A stretch of DNA of 64,000 nt from Saccharomyces uvarum (GCA_947243795.1 OX365935.1:558001-622000), one strand, 5' to 3'. Shown: positions 10,357 through 20,896, counted from the stretch's first letter. Program-made: numbers and translations. Notes: generated from the sequence alone by a model not told the origin.

Positions 10357-11670
10357 TCATAATTTTTGATATTCTATAGTACCTTCCAACTTCTTAACTT
10401 CAGCCACTTTTCTTACAGCTTTCATTAAATCTTCAGGGTTGATGTGATCACGGTCATCTCTTATGGCAAAGAACCCCGCTTCGGTGGCACAGTTACGAAT
10501 ATCAGCACCATTGAAACCATCACTCATCTTCACAGCAGCCTCGAAATCAAACTCACCTGTCTTCTTAACTTTTGCAGTATGAATTTTGAAAATTTCTAAT
10601 CTGCCAGCTTCGTTTGGTAATGGGATTTCAAGTTTTCTATCTAATCTACCAGGTCTTAATAAAGCAGGATCCAAAGTATCTGGTCTGTTTGTAGCCATGA
10701 TAATTTTAGTCTGGCCCAGATTATCAAACCCATCCATCTGAGTCAATAGCTCCATTAGTGTACGTTGGATTTCACGATCGGCTGAGGTACCTTCGCTGAA
10801 TCTACGACCACCAATGGCATCTACCTCATCCATGAAGATGATACAGGGTTCATGTTCCTTCGCATATGCAAACATTTCTCTAATGATACGGGCAGACTCA
10901 CCAATATATTTATCTACAATACCAGATGCTGGGGAAAAGATGAAGTTAGCACCGATGGTGGCAGCAACCGCCTTGGCCAGTAAAGTCTTACCGGTACCAG
11001 GAGGTCCATATAGCAGAACACCCTTGGGGGGTTTGATACCGATTCTCTGGAAAATTTCCGGGTTCTTCAATGGCAGTTCTATAACTTCTCTTAATTCTCT
11101 AATTTGGTCGGTCAAACCACCGATACCATCGAAAGTGATTTCACCTTGCTCGAAACTGGTCATGTTGTACACCAAAGGGTCTGTTTCCCTTGGCAAGATT
11201 CTCATTATGGTCAAAGTGGTGATATCTAAGGTGACTCTCACACCTTTCTTCAATTTGGAACGGTCTACCGAATTCCTCACCCCAACAATATAACGGGGGC
11301 CCGAGGAGGCCTTGACTATGTATTTCTCTTCGGACAACTCCTTCATGACTTCACCGATCAATTGGCCAATACTTTGTAGAGCCTTGATGTCATTTTCAGT
11401 CTTGTCAAATAACTTCTCTAGATCTCGTATGTTCTGACGGCGTTGCTTCAATTGGTCGTCGTATCTTCTGTGCTCCAGCAGTTTTCTCTTAAACTGGTTC
11501 AAAGCTTTGTTGTGGGCCTCCTGTTCAGGGTCTAGTCTCGGAGGTTCTTCCTCACGTTGTTCCTCTGCCTCCTGTGGTTGCTCTGGTTGCTGTTGCTGTT
11601 GTTGTTGGGCACCGCTGTCTACGGGCGTCTCTCCCAATCCTGCTAATAAAGGGTCCTGTTCTTCACTCAT
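10357..11670 (-). CDS. RPT4: Rpt4, 26S proteasome regulatory ATPase
   Basis: Rpt4 is one of the six AAA ATPases in the base of the 19S regulatory particle that unfold substrates and feed them into the 20S core. The start used is the ATG at 11670 ([11 protein letters not shown]), giving 437 residues, the S. cerevisiae length. The open frame extends 24 codons further upstream but only from a GTG. The order is a Gln-rich N-terminus (about 21-29), a coiled coil, an OB domain, then the AAA domain with Walker A GPPGTGKT at 222-229 and Walker B with its DE pair near 277-284. A PACE box lies about 105 bp upstream. Confidence 0.97.
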   Translation of the reverse strand: MSEEQDPLLAGLGETPVDSGAQQQQQQQPEQPQEAEEQREEEPPRLDPEQEAHNKALNQFKRKLLEHRRYDDQLKQRRQNIRDLEKLFDKTENDIKALQSIGQLIGEVMKELSEEKYIVKASSGPRYIVGVRNSVDRSKLKKGVRVTLDITTLTIMRILPRETDPLVYNMTSFEQGEITFDGIGGLTDQIRELREVIELPLKNPEIFQRIGIKPPKGVLLYGPPGTGKTLLAKAVAATIGANFIFSPASGIVDKYIGESARIIREMFAYAKEHEPCIIFMDEVDAIGGRRFSEGTSADREIQRTLMELLTQMDGFDNLGQTKIIMATNRPDTLDPALLRPGRLDRKLEIPLPNEAGRLEIFKIHTAKVKKTGEFDFEAAVKMSDGFNGADIRNCATEAGFFAIRDDRDHINPEDLMKAVRKVAEVKKLEGTIEYQKL

Positions 11671-11774
11671 CCTTCCTGCTGGCTGCTTTGCTCTCGTTTG
11701 CTGTCTATACCTGTAGTGGCATACTGCTCGATCTAACTCCACTGTGCTCTTTAAAGCTCCCTTCCCTTTCTTTC

Positions 11775-11783
11775 GGTGGCAAA
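11775..11783 (+). promoter_or_regulatory. PACE box (Rpn4 site) upstream of RPT4
   Basis: GGTGGCAAA at 11775-11783 is a perfect match to the proteasome-associated control element bound by Rpn4. It lies about 105 bp upstream of the RPT4 ATG and about 157 bp upstream of the divergent GCD1 ATG. RPT4 is the likely target, since PACE is shared by nearly all proteasome genes. Confidence 0.85.
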
Positions 11784-11939
11784 TTCCACGAATCCGCGGG
11801 TCACCCGCCCATCGTAAAATTTTTCACTTCTCATCTCTATAGTGGATTATAACAATGAGTAGTTAATGGTGCGATTGAGAGGGATAGACAGCTTTTGAAG
11901 TCTCCCACGCCCACCGGTATCCCCCCTATCATCGTAGCA

Positions 11940-13676
11940 ATGCCCATCCAAGCCTTTATATTCTGCGGTAAGGGTTCCAGTCTGGCTCCCTTCACACAGC
12001 CTGATTTCCCGTTTCAAGCGCAGAACGATGATAGCGCTGCTGCCACCGACAGCGACAAGCTCAATGAGTTTACCAAGAATGCGCTAGGTCCAGGTGTCAT
12101 CAATGAGTTCATGCAACATTCCACGCGCTTGCCCAAGGCTCTTGTGCCCATTGGCAACAGACCTATGATCGAATACGTCTTGGATTGGTGTGACCAGGCG
12201 GATTTTAAAGAGATCAATGTGGTGGCAGGCGTCGACGAAATCGAGTTGATTGAAAGTGGGTTGGCCGCGTTTTTGTCCCTCAGAAAGCAACAGTTCCAAT
12301 TGATTTACAAGGCATTATCGAGTTCCAACCACAGTCACCACTTGCAAGAACCTAAGAAGATTAATTTCATTCCTTCCAAGACTAATTCCACAGGTGAGTC
12401 CTTACAAAAGGAATTACTGCCCAGAATCCACGGCGACTTCGTACTCTTGCCTTGTGACTTTGTCACAGATATACCTCCACAAGTCTTGGTCGATCAGTTC
12501 AGGAATAGAGATGATAACAATCTAGCAATGACTATCTACTATAAGAACTCCTTGGATAGTAACATCGATAAAAAGCAACAGCAAAAGCAAAAGCAGCAAA
12601 AATTCTTCACAGTGTATTCAGAAAACGAAGACTCGGAGAGACAGCCAATATTATTAGACATTTACTCTCAGAGGGACGTCACCAAGACTAAATACTTACA
12701 GATCAGATCTCATTTATTGTGGAACTACCCAAATTTGACCATATCTACCAAATTAATGAACTCATTTATTTACTTTTGCTCTTTTGAAATTTGCCAATTG
12801 CTAAGATTAGGGTCTCAATCAATGTCAAGACAAGCTTCCTTTAAAGATCCATTTAGTGGAAATCAACAGCAACACAATCCTTCCACCACCGACGACGACG
12901 AGGACCATAACCGTGACGTCGACGACGACGATTATAAACCTCCGATCGCATCTATCCAACCCACATATTTCAAGAAAAAGAACAATCTTATTTTGGACTC
13001 ACTAAACTGTAATAAATCATTGAGTAAACTCTTTAGAGATTTATCCCGTCGTTCATGGCAACACTCTAAACCAAGAGAACCAATAGGTATCTTTATCCTA
13101 CCAGATCAAACCTCGTTCGTTAGAGCCAATAACTTGAACACCTACATGGATGCTAATAGATTTGTCTTGAAGATAAAATCTCAAACAATGTTCACTAAAA
13201 ATATACAAATCCAATCCGCTGCCATTGGTGCTGATGCTATCGTAGACCCTAAATGTCAGATCTCGGCCCACAGTAATGTCAAGATGTCTGTTGTCGGTAC
13301 CCAGGCCAACATTGGTTCCAGATGCCGTATTGCTGGGTCTCTCTTGTTCCCAGGTGTCCAATTAGGTGACGAAGTCATTTTGGAAAACTGTATTATTGGG
13401 CCCATGGCCAAAATCGGCTCTAAGTGTAAACTCACCAATTGTTACATTGAAGGTCATTATGTCGTGGAGTCCAAAAATAACTTTAAAGGTGAAACGTTGG
13501 CTAACGTTTATTTGGATGATGAGGATAGCGGATTGGTATATGATGATAGTGTCATTGCGGGTGACAGTGAAGGCACTGAAGAAGCTGATAGTGATGAAAG
13601 AAGCGATGAAGATTCTGATGATGGCGAGTACACTGACGAGTATGAATATGAAGATGATGGGTTGTTTGAACGTTAA
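11940..13676 (+). CDS. GCD1: Gcd1, eIF2B gamma subunit
   Basis: Gcd1 forms the catalytic subcomplex of eIF2B with Gcd6, recycling eIF2-GDP to eIF2-GTP; lowering eIF2B activity derepresses GCN4. The ATG at 11940 (MPIQAFIFCGKG) gives 578 residues, the S. cerevisiae length. The upstream open frame has no ATG. The N-terminal half is a nucleotidyltransferase-like domain, with KALVPIGNRPMIEYVLDWC matching the sugar-nucleotidyltransferase signature. A left-handed beta-helix follows at about 430-535, with hexapeptide-type repeats, and the C-terminal 45 residues are highly acidic. An Asp-rich insert occurs at about residues 319-335. Confidence 0.97.
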   Translation: MPIQAFIFCGKGSSLAPFTQPDFPFQAQNDDSAAATDSDKLNEFTKNALGPGVINEFMQHSTRLPKALVPIGNRPMIEYVLDWCDQADFKEINVVAGVDEIELIESGLAAFLSLRKQQFQLIYKALSSSNHSHHLQEPKKINFIPSKTNSTGESLQKELLPRIHGDFVLLPCDFVTDIPPQVLVDQFRNRDDNNLAMTIYYKNSLDSNIDKKQQQKQKQQKFFTVYSENEDSERQPILLDIYSQRDVTKTKYLQIRSHLLWNYPNLTISTKLMNSFIYFCSFEICQLLRLGSQSMSRQASFKDPFSGNQQQHNPSTTDDDEDHNRDVDDDDYKPPIASIQPTYFKKKNNLILDSLNCNKSLSKLFRDLSRRSWQHSKPREPIGIFILPDQTSFVRANNLNTYMDANRFVLKIKSQTMFTKNIQIQSAAIGADAIVDPKCQISAHSNVKMSVVGTQANIGSRCRIAGSLLFPGVQLGDEVILENCIIGPMAKIGSKCKLTNCYIEGHYVVESKNNFKGETLANVYLDDEDSGLVYDDSVIAGDSEGTEEADSDERSDEDSDDGEYTDEYEYEDDGLFER

Positions 13677-13858
13677 TCTATAATATATTGTGTACTTCCC
13701 GTCCTCTTAAATAAGAAACCAAAATAGAAGCATTATTATGAAGAAAAGAAGCGCGCGATTGCGTATAATTGGATAAAATTAACATTTTCTATTAATACAT
13801 AGGGTTTTTACACATCTATTTTATATGTTATGTTATGTTAATTTATTTTTTCTCTTTC

Positions 13859-14860
13859 TTATTTCTCTTCTTGGGTTGAAGGCGTAGTCGTCTCTTTGTC
13901 ACCATTCTCAACATCGTCAGACTCTTTTGATTGTTTATCCTTTATTCTTTGTTCTTGAATTCTTTTATTCTGTATTTTGTTTTCAATTAGATCATCAAAT
14001 GCGATAATTGATCTAACCAAATTGCTTATATATATGATCATTAATTCGTCGTTAGTCTTTACGGTTAAAGCCTTTTGCAGATTGTTTGAGATCTTAATTG
14101 TATCATGATCTTGCATATTCATTTCGTCTTCATCGGGTGTTCCAAGGTTTGGTAAAAGGTTAAAGACGTCTTGTAATTTCCCCAAAATAGTATGGTTTAT
14201 TGGTAGTTCCTTATTAATGACCTTGTCCAGATATTCGACAATATCCTTTAATTTGCTTTGTAACCCTTTTAAGGATTTTAATTGGTTAGTCAACCTGATG
14301 GACAATCCACCTGCTGCTTGATCACGCACATCCCTCAATAAGTGTTCTACACCGATTTCTTCAGCTTCTTCAGCCTCAATGGTACAGGGTAAATGTAAAA
14401 ATGTCTTTTCTGTGGAAGTACCGTCATCTTTAACTTGCTCAATGGCAACGTATGCATCTGTTGGAAGGCCAACACCTTGTTGTTTAACATCAACAATTAA
14501 TAATAATGGGTTACTTTGGGTATATTTTTTGAACAATTCATTGATTTTAAGATCCGAAGCCCTTAATTTAGGACCACTATGATACCAACCAATCAATTTC
14601 TCTTTGGCATTAATTTTTTTGCACATATCATTCATGTTTTCAATATAATTATGGTCCAAGAACCATACGTCAGGGTTCTTTTCATCCTCTTCGAATGGTA
14701 AGGCGAAAGAATTGGTAACTCTGATGGTGGAACTGTTCGCGTCACCTAAAATAACACCAACACATCTTTTGTTCTCTTTTGTCTGTGTACGCTCATAATG
14801 GTCTAGAGCAGATAATAAGACCAGTGGTGCAATGGTGACCCTTTCGTGTTGTAAAGACAT
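13859..14860 (-). CDS. RPN8: Rpn8, 19S proteasome lid subunit
   Basis: Rpn8 pairs with the deubiquitinase Rpn11 in the lid of the 26S proteasome. The 333-residue protein begins [20 protein letters not shown] and has an N-terminal MPN domain (about 5-140). The region around [10 protein letters not shown] corresponds to the JAMM site but lacks the full metal-ligand set, so this is a non-catalytic MPN- domain, as known for Rpn8. A helical region and a charged Lys/Glu-rich C-terminus follow, slightly shorter than the 338 residues I recall for S. cerevisiae. The gene is divergent from GPN2, with a PACE-like box upstream. Confidence 0.97.
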   Translation of the reverse strand: MSLQHERVTIAPLVLLSALDHYERTQTKENKRCVGVILGDANSSTIRVTNSFALPFEEDEKNPDVWFLDHNYIENMNDMCKKINAKEKLIGWYHSGPKLRASDLKINELFKKYTQSNPLLLIVDVKQQGVGLPTDAYVAIEQVKDDGTSTEKTFLHLPCTIEAEEAEEIGVEHLLRDVRDQAAGGLSIRLTNQLKSLKGLQSKLKDIVEYLDKVINKELPINHTILGKLQDVFNLLPNLGTPDEDEMNMQDHDTIKISNNLQKALTVKTNDELMIIYISNLVRSIIAFDDLIENKIQNKRIQEQRIKDKQSKESDDVENGDKETTTPSTQEEK

Positions 14861-15215
14861 TGTGGTTTACTTTCTTTTTCTTTTCTTCCCTATTTCCTAG
14901 TCAAAAAACTCACTCTCAAATACGACTTGGGATGCAATAATCCAATGTCTCTATAGCGTTTAATTGCTGCCTTTTGATGGCTTTAGTTGTGATTCTATAT
15001 TATGCGTGGTTGAATAACAATTTGCCACTGGAAGATCCCCGAACTTTGCTACAGTGTGCGTTCGTGTAAAGTGATTTGTATCACTCAGTTCAGAGCTAGT
15101 GATGCCCATGGTGATGGCTACAACATAAAACTTTTGAGGAAGTAGAATAGAACAGCTGTTTCTCCTGGTTTGTTGTGTTAACAAAGGTCTGTGTTTGCTT
15201 CTGTACTATATACAA
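14861..15215. other. RPN8-GPN2 divergent promoter interval
   Basis: The 355-bp stretch separates two divergent start codons. It holds a variant PACE box at 15021-15029 and no recognisable gene. A short open frame on the minus strand here has no similarity I recognise. Confidence 0.6.
15021..15029 (-). promoter_or_regulatory. Variant PACE box (Rpn4 site) upstream of RPN8
   Basis: TTTGCCACT on the plus strand reads AGTGGCAAA on the RPN8 strand, one base from the consensus GGTGGCAAA and a form known at some proteasome genes. It lies about 160 bp upstream of the RPN8 ATG. With the box at RPT4, both proteasome genes in the window carry an Rpn4-type site. Confidence 0.7.
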
Positions 15216-16259
15216 ATGCCTTTTGCTCAGATTGTTATTGGCCCACCGGGTTCAGGAAAGTCCACGTATTGTAACGGATGTTCACAATTTTTTAATGCTA
15301 TTGGGAGACATTCTCAAGTGGTAAATATGGATCCCGCCAATGATGCTTTGCCTTATCCGTGTGCTGTGGATATTAGAGATTTTATAACTTTGGAAGAGAT
15401 CATGAAAGAGCAACATTTGGGCCCTAATGGTGGTTTGATGTATGCCGTTGAATCTCTAGATAAGTCCATTGATTTATTTATACTACAGATCAAATCACTT
15501 GTAGAAGAAGAGAAGGCATATGTTGTGTTTGACTGCCCGGGACAAGTTGAGTTGTTTACGCACCATTCTTCATTATTCAGCATTTTCAAGAAATTAGAAA
15601 AGGAACTAGATATGAGATTCTGTGTGGTGAATTTGATTGATTGTTTTTACATGACATCTCCTTCACAATATGTCTCGATTTTGCTACTAGCACTAAGGTC
15701 TATGCTAATGATGGACCTGCCTCATATCAACGTCTTTTCGAAGATAGATAAGTTGAAATCATATGGAGAATTGCCGTTTAGATTAGATTATTATACAGAG
15801 GTTCAAGATTTGGATTATTTAGAGCCTTATATTGAAAAAGAAGGTTCTGGTGCACTGGGAAAAAGATATAGTAAATTGACTGGAACGATTAGTGAGTTGG
15901 TTTCTGATTTTAATCTCGTTTCCTTTGAAGTTTTAGCTGTGGATGACAAAGAAAGTATGATAAATCTCCAGGGTGTTATTGATAAAGCCAATGGTTACAT
16001 ATTTGGTGCATCCGAAGTGGGCGGTGATACGGTATGGGCCGAGGCTTCGAGAGAAGGCGCATTGCTAGCAAGCTATGACATTCAAGATAGGTGGATAGAT
16101 AATAAAGAAAAATATGATAAAGAAGAACAAGAGAAACGGGCTGCAATGCTGAAAGAGGAGGAATTGCAAAATAAAGAAGTTAATGTAGACGAAGAAGACG
16201 AGTGGGAGAGTGCACTAAACGAGTGGGAAGAAAAACAAGGCACAGATTTTGTCAGGTAG
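15216..16259 (+). CDS. GPN2: Gpn2, GPN-loop GTPase
   Basis: Gpn2 works with Npa3/Gpn1 and Gpn3 in assembly and nuclear import of RNA polymerase II and III. The ATG at 15216 (MPFAQIVIGPPGSGKST) gives 347 residues, the S. cerevisiae length; the frame is open 7 codons further up to another possible start, but the conserved protein begins here. The P-loop is GPPGSGKST at 9-17. The family-defining Gly-Pro-Asn loop is at 69-71 (LGPNGGLMYA). The G3-like segment is FDCPGQVE. The C-terminal 60 residues are Lys/Glu-rich and probably coiled coil. Confidence 0.96.
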   Translation: MPFAQIVIGPPGSGKSTYCNGCSQFFNAIGRHSQVVNMDPANDALPYPCAVDIRDFITLEEIMKEQHLGPNGGLMYAVESLDKSIDLFILQIKSLVEEEKAYVVFDCPGQVELFTHHSSLFSIFKKLEKELDMRFCVVNLIDCFYMTSPSQYVSILLLALRSMLMMDLPHINVFSKIDKLKSYGELPFRLDYYTEVQDLDYLEPYIEKEGSGALGKRYSKLTGTISELVSDFNLVSFEVLAVDDKESMINLQGVIDKANGYIFGASEVGGDTVWAEASREGALLASYDIQDRWIDNKEKYDKEEQEKRAAMLKEEELQNKEVNVDEEDEWESALNEWEEKQGTDFVR

Positions 16260-16813
16260 GAAGTGCTGCATTTTCCCTTCTGTTTAGTGCCAAATAACAA
16301 TTGGATCTGATTCAAACATATAAGTTCATGCATAAGAAATATATACGAGAATAAATAACAAAATGAGTATTCACAAAGGGTCTTGAGCTGCAGAAGAAGT
16401 TTAAGCAACAGAATGTGGATCACTTCAGTTCGATTATAGATCTGATCCCCGTACGTCTCTCCGAAACCAGCGCTTCCATCTATTATATTTTAACCAGCCA
16501 TTCATTAAGCGACGGCGACAGTAAAAACGGGAAGAAGGAAAAATAACCAGCGAAATGACAGACGCTGATGTGTGGTAAGAAGAGGAGGTAGAAGCTAAAA
16601 GTGATCAGCACTCGCCATCCTGTCTGTGCCCGGCACGAAACTCTGGTGCGGGGATTCTGAGAAGCTTGCTTTTGATCCTCATATAAAGAGATGCGAGGAG
16701 GAATTGGCTACTCTTTTTATTGAGAGAATTTCTGAAGTTCTCCTTATAAAAGAACGTAAACAATTTATAACAATAGTAATAAAGTAATAAACAGGCCTAC
16801 ATAACAAAAAGTC
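16260..16813. other. GPN2-DSE3 intergenic region (DSE3 promoter)
   Basis: The 554-bp stretch is tandem between two plus-strand genes, so it holds the GPN2 3' end and the whole DSE3 promoter. It contains three Ace2/Swi5-type ACCAGC sites (16466-16551) and a TATAAAG at about 16682, roughly 130 bp before the DSE3 ATG. I saw no credible gene in it. Confidence 0.7.
16466..16551 (+). promoter_or_regulatory. Cluster of three Ace2/Swi5-type ACCAGC sites upstream of DSE3
   Basis: ACCAGC occurs at 16466-16471, 16493-16498 and 16546-16551, all in the same orientation, about 265-350 bp upstream of the DSE3 ATG. This is the core shared by Ace2 and Swi5. DSE3 means daughter-specific expression 3, and its S. 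cerevisiae ortholog is Ace2-dependent, so the cluster explains its regulation. Confidence 0.75.
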
Positions 16814-18112
16814 ATGCCAAGAAAGTTTCTGGGAGAAAGAATTGACAGAAATGTGGATGCGATCAGACCATCATCATTAACACTAACACCAGAAGACTTG
16901 AAGCATATACCAGTAATACCAAACGATTTTACTGATGACGATGACAAGGTCTTGAGTAACGGCAATTGTGAAAAAAGGTTATCTAGAAGGTTTGGCGGTA
17001 CGATGGTGTTGAAGAAAAGACTAGAGTCTGTTCCAGAATTGTTCTTACATGACTTCAAGAAAAAACCGCGTTCCAAGCTTGACGTAATTAAAGAAAGAAA
17101 TTCTAAATGTTCACCTGGTCCTAAAACATTGGCTACTCCTCAGGTTGATAGGATACGGTTACAAGAAAAAAAGAGGGTAGGATCATCACCAATTCAAAGA
17201 AAGGGACTGCGTAGGTCAGCAATACCACAAATCACGGTAACGCAATCCATAGAGCATGAAGAACGCCCGGTTAATATTATTGACAGGGTGTTTGTTTCGC
17301 AACCAGCTCCAATTGTAATGCCTGTGCAGACTATAACTCCGGTGGATCCGGTGTCCGTAATGCAGAAGCAACCACATCATGAACGTACGAGGAATAAGTA
17401 TGGTAAAAGTGACAGCGAGATATTATTTGACGAAATTCTGTCAGCTTATGAAAATACCCCCACAAAAAATTCTACTGCACTTAACTCAGAAATCGATAGA
17501 ATCATTGATATATGCTCTTCCAAACACATGGCTAAAAATATGAAAGCGTTCCAAACACCGCAGATTGCGTGCCCATATGATGCAGAGACTCTTTTTTCAT
17601 CAACAACACCAAAACTAAAGCCTACGCATTTTAGTGCATTGGACGATATGATTTCTAGCCCAGAATACTCCACATCCGGGGGTAGCACCTATTCTGAACA
17701 CTGGAGTTCAGGCGAGGAGCTGCCTGAACTCGAAAGCATAGCATGGAGCACCCGCAAAAGCGCAATGAGGTCATCCATAGTGTCGGAGAGCACCAACGAG
17801 GAAGGCTATTGTACGGCCGCAGAAACGTTGCCCTCGACGATATCAGTGGAAGACCTGGATATACACTACGCACTGCCAGTACCTGCTCCCAAACCACCGT
17901 ACACGGCACTTATAGATCGACTTCCAATAATAAGATTGAAAAAAGTAACTCTCAATTCTCCCAAGATAATGTATATGATGGATTCTGGTGATGAAAGTGG
18001 TGAGCATGATGATGAAGAGGATATGAATTTACGCGCTTTACAAGACAAAATTAACAACATTGAAATCGCAAGTAGCAGCAGCAGCAGCAGCAGTAGCATA
18101 TACAGCAGCTAG
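16814..18112 (+). CDS. DSE3: Dse3, daughter-cell-specific protein
   Basis: Called Dse3 by position between GPN2 and RBL2, orientation and length (432 residues, about 430 in S. cerevisiae). The S. cerevisiae gene is expressed in daughter cells under Ace2, and the protein is at the bud neck; its molecular role is unknown. I see no catalytic domain, signal peptide or membrane segment. The protein is largely disordered: a basic N-terminal third with conserved-looking blocks, a Ser/Thr-rich centre, and an acidic then serine-run C-terminus of ten consecutive serines, encoded mostly by AGC/AGT repeats. Three Ace2-type sites upstream agree with the assignment. Confidence 0.88.
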   Translation: MPRKFLGERIDRNVDAIRPSSLTLTPEDLKHIPVIPNDFTDDDDKVLSNGNCEKRLSRRFGGTMVLKKRLESVPELFLHDFKKKPRSKLDVIKERNSKCSPGPKTLATPQVDRIRLQEKKRVGSSPIQRKGLRRSAIPQITVTQSIEHEERPVNIIDRVFVSQPAPIVMPVQTITPVDPVSVMQKQPHHERTRNKYGKSDSEILFDEILSAYENTPTKNSTALNSEIDRIIDICSSKHMAKNMKAFQTPQIACPYDAETLFSSTTPKLKPTHFSALDDMISSPEYSTSGGSTYSEHWSSGEELPELESIAWSTRKSAMRSSIVSESTNEEGYCTAAETLPSTISVEDLDIHYALPVPAPKPPYTALIDRLPIIRLKKVTLNSPKIMYMMDSGDESGEHDDEEDMNLRALQDKINNIEIASSSSSSSSSIYSS

Positions 18113-18382
18113 GCTTCTTTTCAAGCTCCAATACCTCTCACCCTTATATGTTCAAATGAAATGCACAATACCACTTAGATCCGCTGTCGATAAAAAGTAC
18201 CACACTTTGGTATATATAGATGACTTTCCTAGTTTTATGCACTTTCTGCTTGCCTCGTTACCCGCCGAATAGCGTATTATAAAGAACTAGCGCGACTATT
18301 AACAAACAAGCTAAAAATACATACATAGGTGTGTTTGTGATTCAGCACAGAAGATGCAGCATCAAAACGACGTATAATAGAA

Positions 18383-18703
18383 ATGGCACCCACACAATTG
18401 GAAATCAAAGTCAAGTCCTTAAAGAGACTGGTCAAAGAAGAGGGTTACTACCAACAAGAACTAAAAGATCAAGAGGCTTATGTGGTGAAACTCAAAGAGG
18501 ATAAAAGCGTTGATTCATACGATTTGAAGAAACAAGAAGAAGTTCTTGATGATACCAAAAGACTACTGCCCACCTTGTATGAGAAGATTAGAGAATTCAA
18601 AGAAGATTTGAAACAGTTCCTAGAGTCGTACCAAGGGACTGAAGATGTAAGTGAAGCAAAGACTGTCATTACCTCTGCTCAAGAATTAGTCGCATCTAAA
18701 TAA
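18383..18703 (+). CDS. RBL2: Rbl2, tubulin-folding cofactor A
   Basis: Rbl2 binds free beta-tubulin in the cytosol on the folding pathway to alpha/beta dimer, and rescues cells from excess beta-tubulin. The 106-residue protein starts MAPTQLEIKVKSLKRLVKEE and is almost entirely helical and charged, as expected for the three-helix TBCA bundle. The length equals the S. cerevisiae protein. The ATG at 18383 is the first in frame. No oddities were seen. Confidence 0.96.
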   Translation: MAPTQLEIKVKSLKRLVKEEGYYQQELKDQEAYVVKLKEDKSVDSYDLKKQEEVLDDTKRLLPTLYEKIREFKEDLKQFLESYQGTEDVSEAKTVITSAQELVASK

Positions 18704-18948
18704 TCTATAGATATACTGTTTCTTTCCTTATGTTTCTATCTTCTGCACAACTGTATACTTGTTTATATACAAACATATTGGAATAAATAATACTTCCGCT
18801 AGAAAACACACCGAATAGCGTATACGAGAAGTCTCGAAGGGCAAATGTGCTAAAAAAAGAAACCGTTACATAAGCGTCCTCTTTCCCAGTAACACAGCAC
18901 TTTATTGCTTTCAGTTAAGTTGACATAAGCAAAGACGAGACCCTTAGT

Positions 18949-20217
18949 ATGTATACTCGGCTCGTTATGGTGCGGAGGTATGCAACATCAACTGTGACTA
19001 AAAGCTATCCGTTACGATTGCAGCATTTAGCAAAGACGCCACTCTATGAAGCCTTGGACAACCGATACAAATCGGGGACATTGCAGATAGTACAGAGTAC
19101 CAATTGGAATACCAAAACAACCACTTCCTCTTCTTCAGAGGTTTTGACCGAAACCCTAAACTCCACTCGATCTTTACCGATGACCAAGTTCCCTAGGCAA
19201 GAGATCTTGGAGCAGGTGAAATTGGATCCGAAAGTTGGCCAATGGAGAAAATTCATAACAGGTTGGTTTAGAATAGGGATATATCTTCTGAAAATGTACA
19301 AATCAGGGATTCAAGACACTTTCAAAGTATTTTGGGACACAAGAAATGTGAAACGTGAATTTGACATAAAGAATGGCTCTTTGGCCAAACTGGTCCGTGA
19401 AATAGAAATGAGTGAAGTTACGATCAAGCTATCGCCTTCATCACTATCCAAAAAGGCGGATGTAAAAGCTGCTTCAATCCCACTTTCAATCAACAGGAAA
19501 CAGCTAGTAGAGTTGATCAGAAGAGATCAAATTTGGAAATTACCAGTCTTTTTCAGTTTGGTATTTATATTTGAAGAGATTAGTGCATTGATATTCACAT
19601 TCTTTCCACGTGTTTGCCCATATAATTGCTTAACGCCCGGTGGGTACAAGAAGCTCTCCAATATTTATATTAAGGACACTACAGGAATTAATGACAACCG
19701 TGGTCTGTGTCCTTTAGAGTTCAATAAGCAAGGTAATATTAAGTACAAACCACCATATGCTATTCCGATTGAGAACATTTACAGTTTTTTAAAATGCTTC
19801 CCGCAAAGTATGATATCAGGCTGGAAACTATACATATATAAGAAATTGAAACTACAGAAATTACTTTGTGATCAATTGGAGAAAATTTATCAATATTTCT
19901 TAATTGATGACTGGTTATTGTTGCAAGGTATACTCAAAACTGAAGATGGGGCAGCCAAAGTTGTTTTAAGTGATAAAGAATTGGTTAATTGTGTAATGGA
20001 AAGGAAACTTTATCGTAAGGATGAAGACTTAAACGAAATGGTTAATGATTCTTTAGGAAAAAATATATTATTGAAAAGATTGTTTCTTTACTGGTCATTG
20101 AGGTATGATGAAACTGTTTCATTTAACGGAGAACATACATTCAGTGAAAAATGGGGAGTCGATAACATTTCACTCTTGAAATATAATGCAGAGATTGTGA
20201 TCACAAAAGACATTTGA
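18949..20217 (+). CDS. PNT1: Pnt1, mitochondrial inner membrane protein
   Basis: Pnt1 is a mitochondrial inner-membrane protein linked to export of the Cox2 C-terminal tail and to pentamidine resistance. The 422-residue protein begins MYTRLVMVRRYATSTVTKSY, basic and free of acidic residues, a good matrix-targeting presequence. One hydrophobic segment lies at about 198-219, followed by a Cys/Pro-containing stretch (FPRVCPYNC). This membrane segment and its flanks remind me of the LETM1 family; that is my inference. The assignment comes from sequence recall and synteny. It is convergent with HRK1. Confidence 0.92.
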   Translation: MYTRLVMVRRYATSTVTKSYPLRLQHLAKTPLYEALDNRYKSGTLQIVQSTNWNTKTTTSSSSEVLTETLNSTRSLPMTKFPRQEILEQVKLDPKVGQWRKFITGWFRIGIYLLKMYKSGIQDTFKVFWDTRNVKREFDIKNGSLAKLVREIEMSEVTIKLSPSSLSKKADVKAASIPLSINRKQLVELIRRDQIWKLPVFFSLVFIFEEISALIFTFFPRVCPYNCLTPGGYKKLSNIYIKDTTGINDNRGLCPLEFNKQGNIKYKPPYAIPIENIYSFLKCFPQSMISGWKLYIYKKLKLQKLLCDQLEKIYQYFLIDDWLLLQGILKTEDGAAKVVLSDKELVNCVMERKLYRKDEDLNEMVNDSLGKNILLKRLFLYWSLRYDETVSFNGEHTFSEKWGVDNISLLKYNAEIVITKDI

Positions 20218-20523
20218 GAAACAAAAATATCTCTGATGTTATTAAATCTATGTCACTTGTAGGTAGCATGTATAAAGAAAGTGTTTAAAATAAGAATATT
20301 CTTTTCTTTTAATAGGCTCCCGCACTATCATTAGTGTTATAATATTTTCCTGCCGGAGTAAAGGGAGATGCTCCTCTATATTGTATGTATAATGATACTC
20401 TTTGGTATATAATATATAAATTTTCGTCAAGCGTTCCAGTGGGAAAATAGAAATAAAAAGTAAAAAATACAATTATTAATTAATTGATAAATAAAAGAAG
20501 TGAAAATAATTGAATGGCTCGTG
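20218..20523. other. PNT1-HRK1 convergent 3' interval
   Basis: The 306-bp AT-rich stretch lies between two convergent genes. It is expected to hold both polyadenylation regions, and has several TATATA-type efficiency elements and A-rich tracts. No gene was seen. Confidence 0.6.
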
Positions 20524-20854
20524 TTAAACCTTATAGGTTTCTAGGTGAGCGTTTTCCTCTCTAACCAACGTATGATGGTGACCAGGTGCTCTAATAGCTG
20601 CATTTTTAGAATCCGTCGTACAAGCGGCAATAGAAGTAAACCATTCATCACTAAAAATCTCATCTAAGGTAGCTCTTTTCGTTGGATCCACTTTCAGAAT
20701 ACGAGACATAATAGGTCTCGAAGCATGTGGCAATAGACGTAACAAACGGTATGGGCCGTGAATAATCTTTTTATGATGAGGACCTTTATGTTGTTGCATC
20801 AATTTATTGTCTGGAGAATTACTATGGCGTCTCTCCTGGTGGTGTTGTTGTTGC

Positions 20855-20896
<42 letters not shown>

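Noticed and set aside
10357-11742. Longer RPT4 frame starting at 11742
   Set aside because: Its first codon is GTG, and the conserved protein [11 protein letters not shown] begins at the ATG at 11670.
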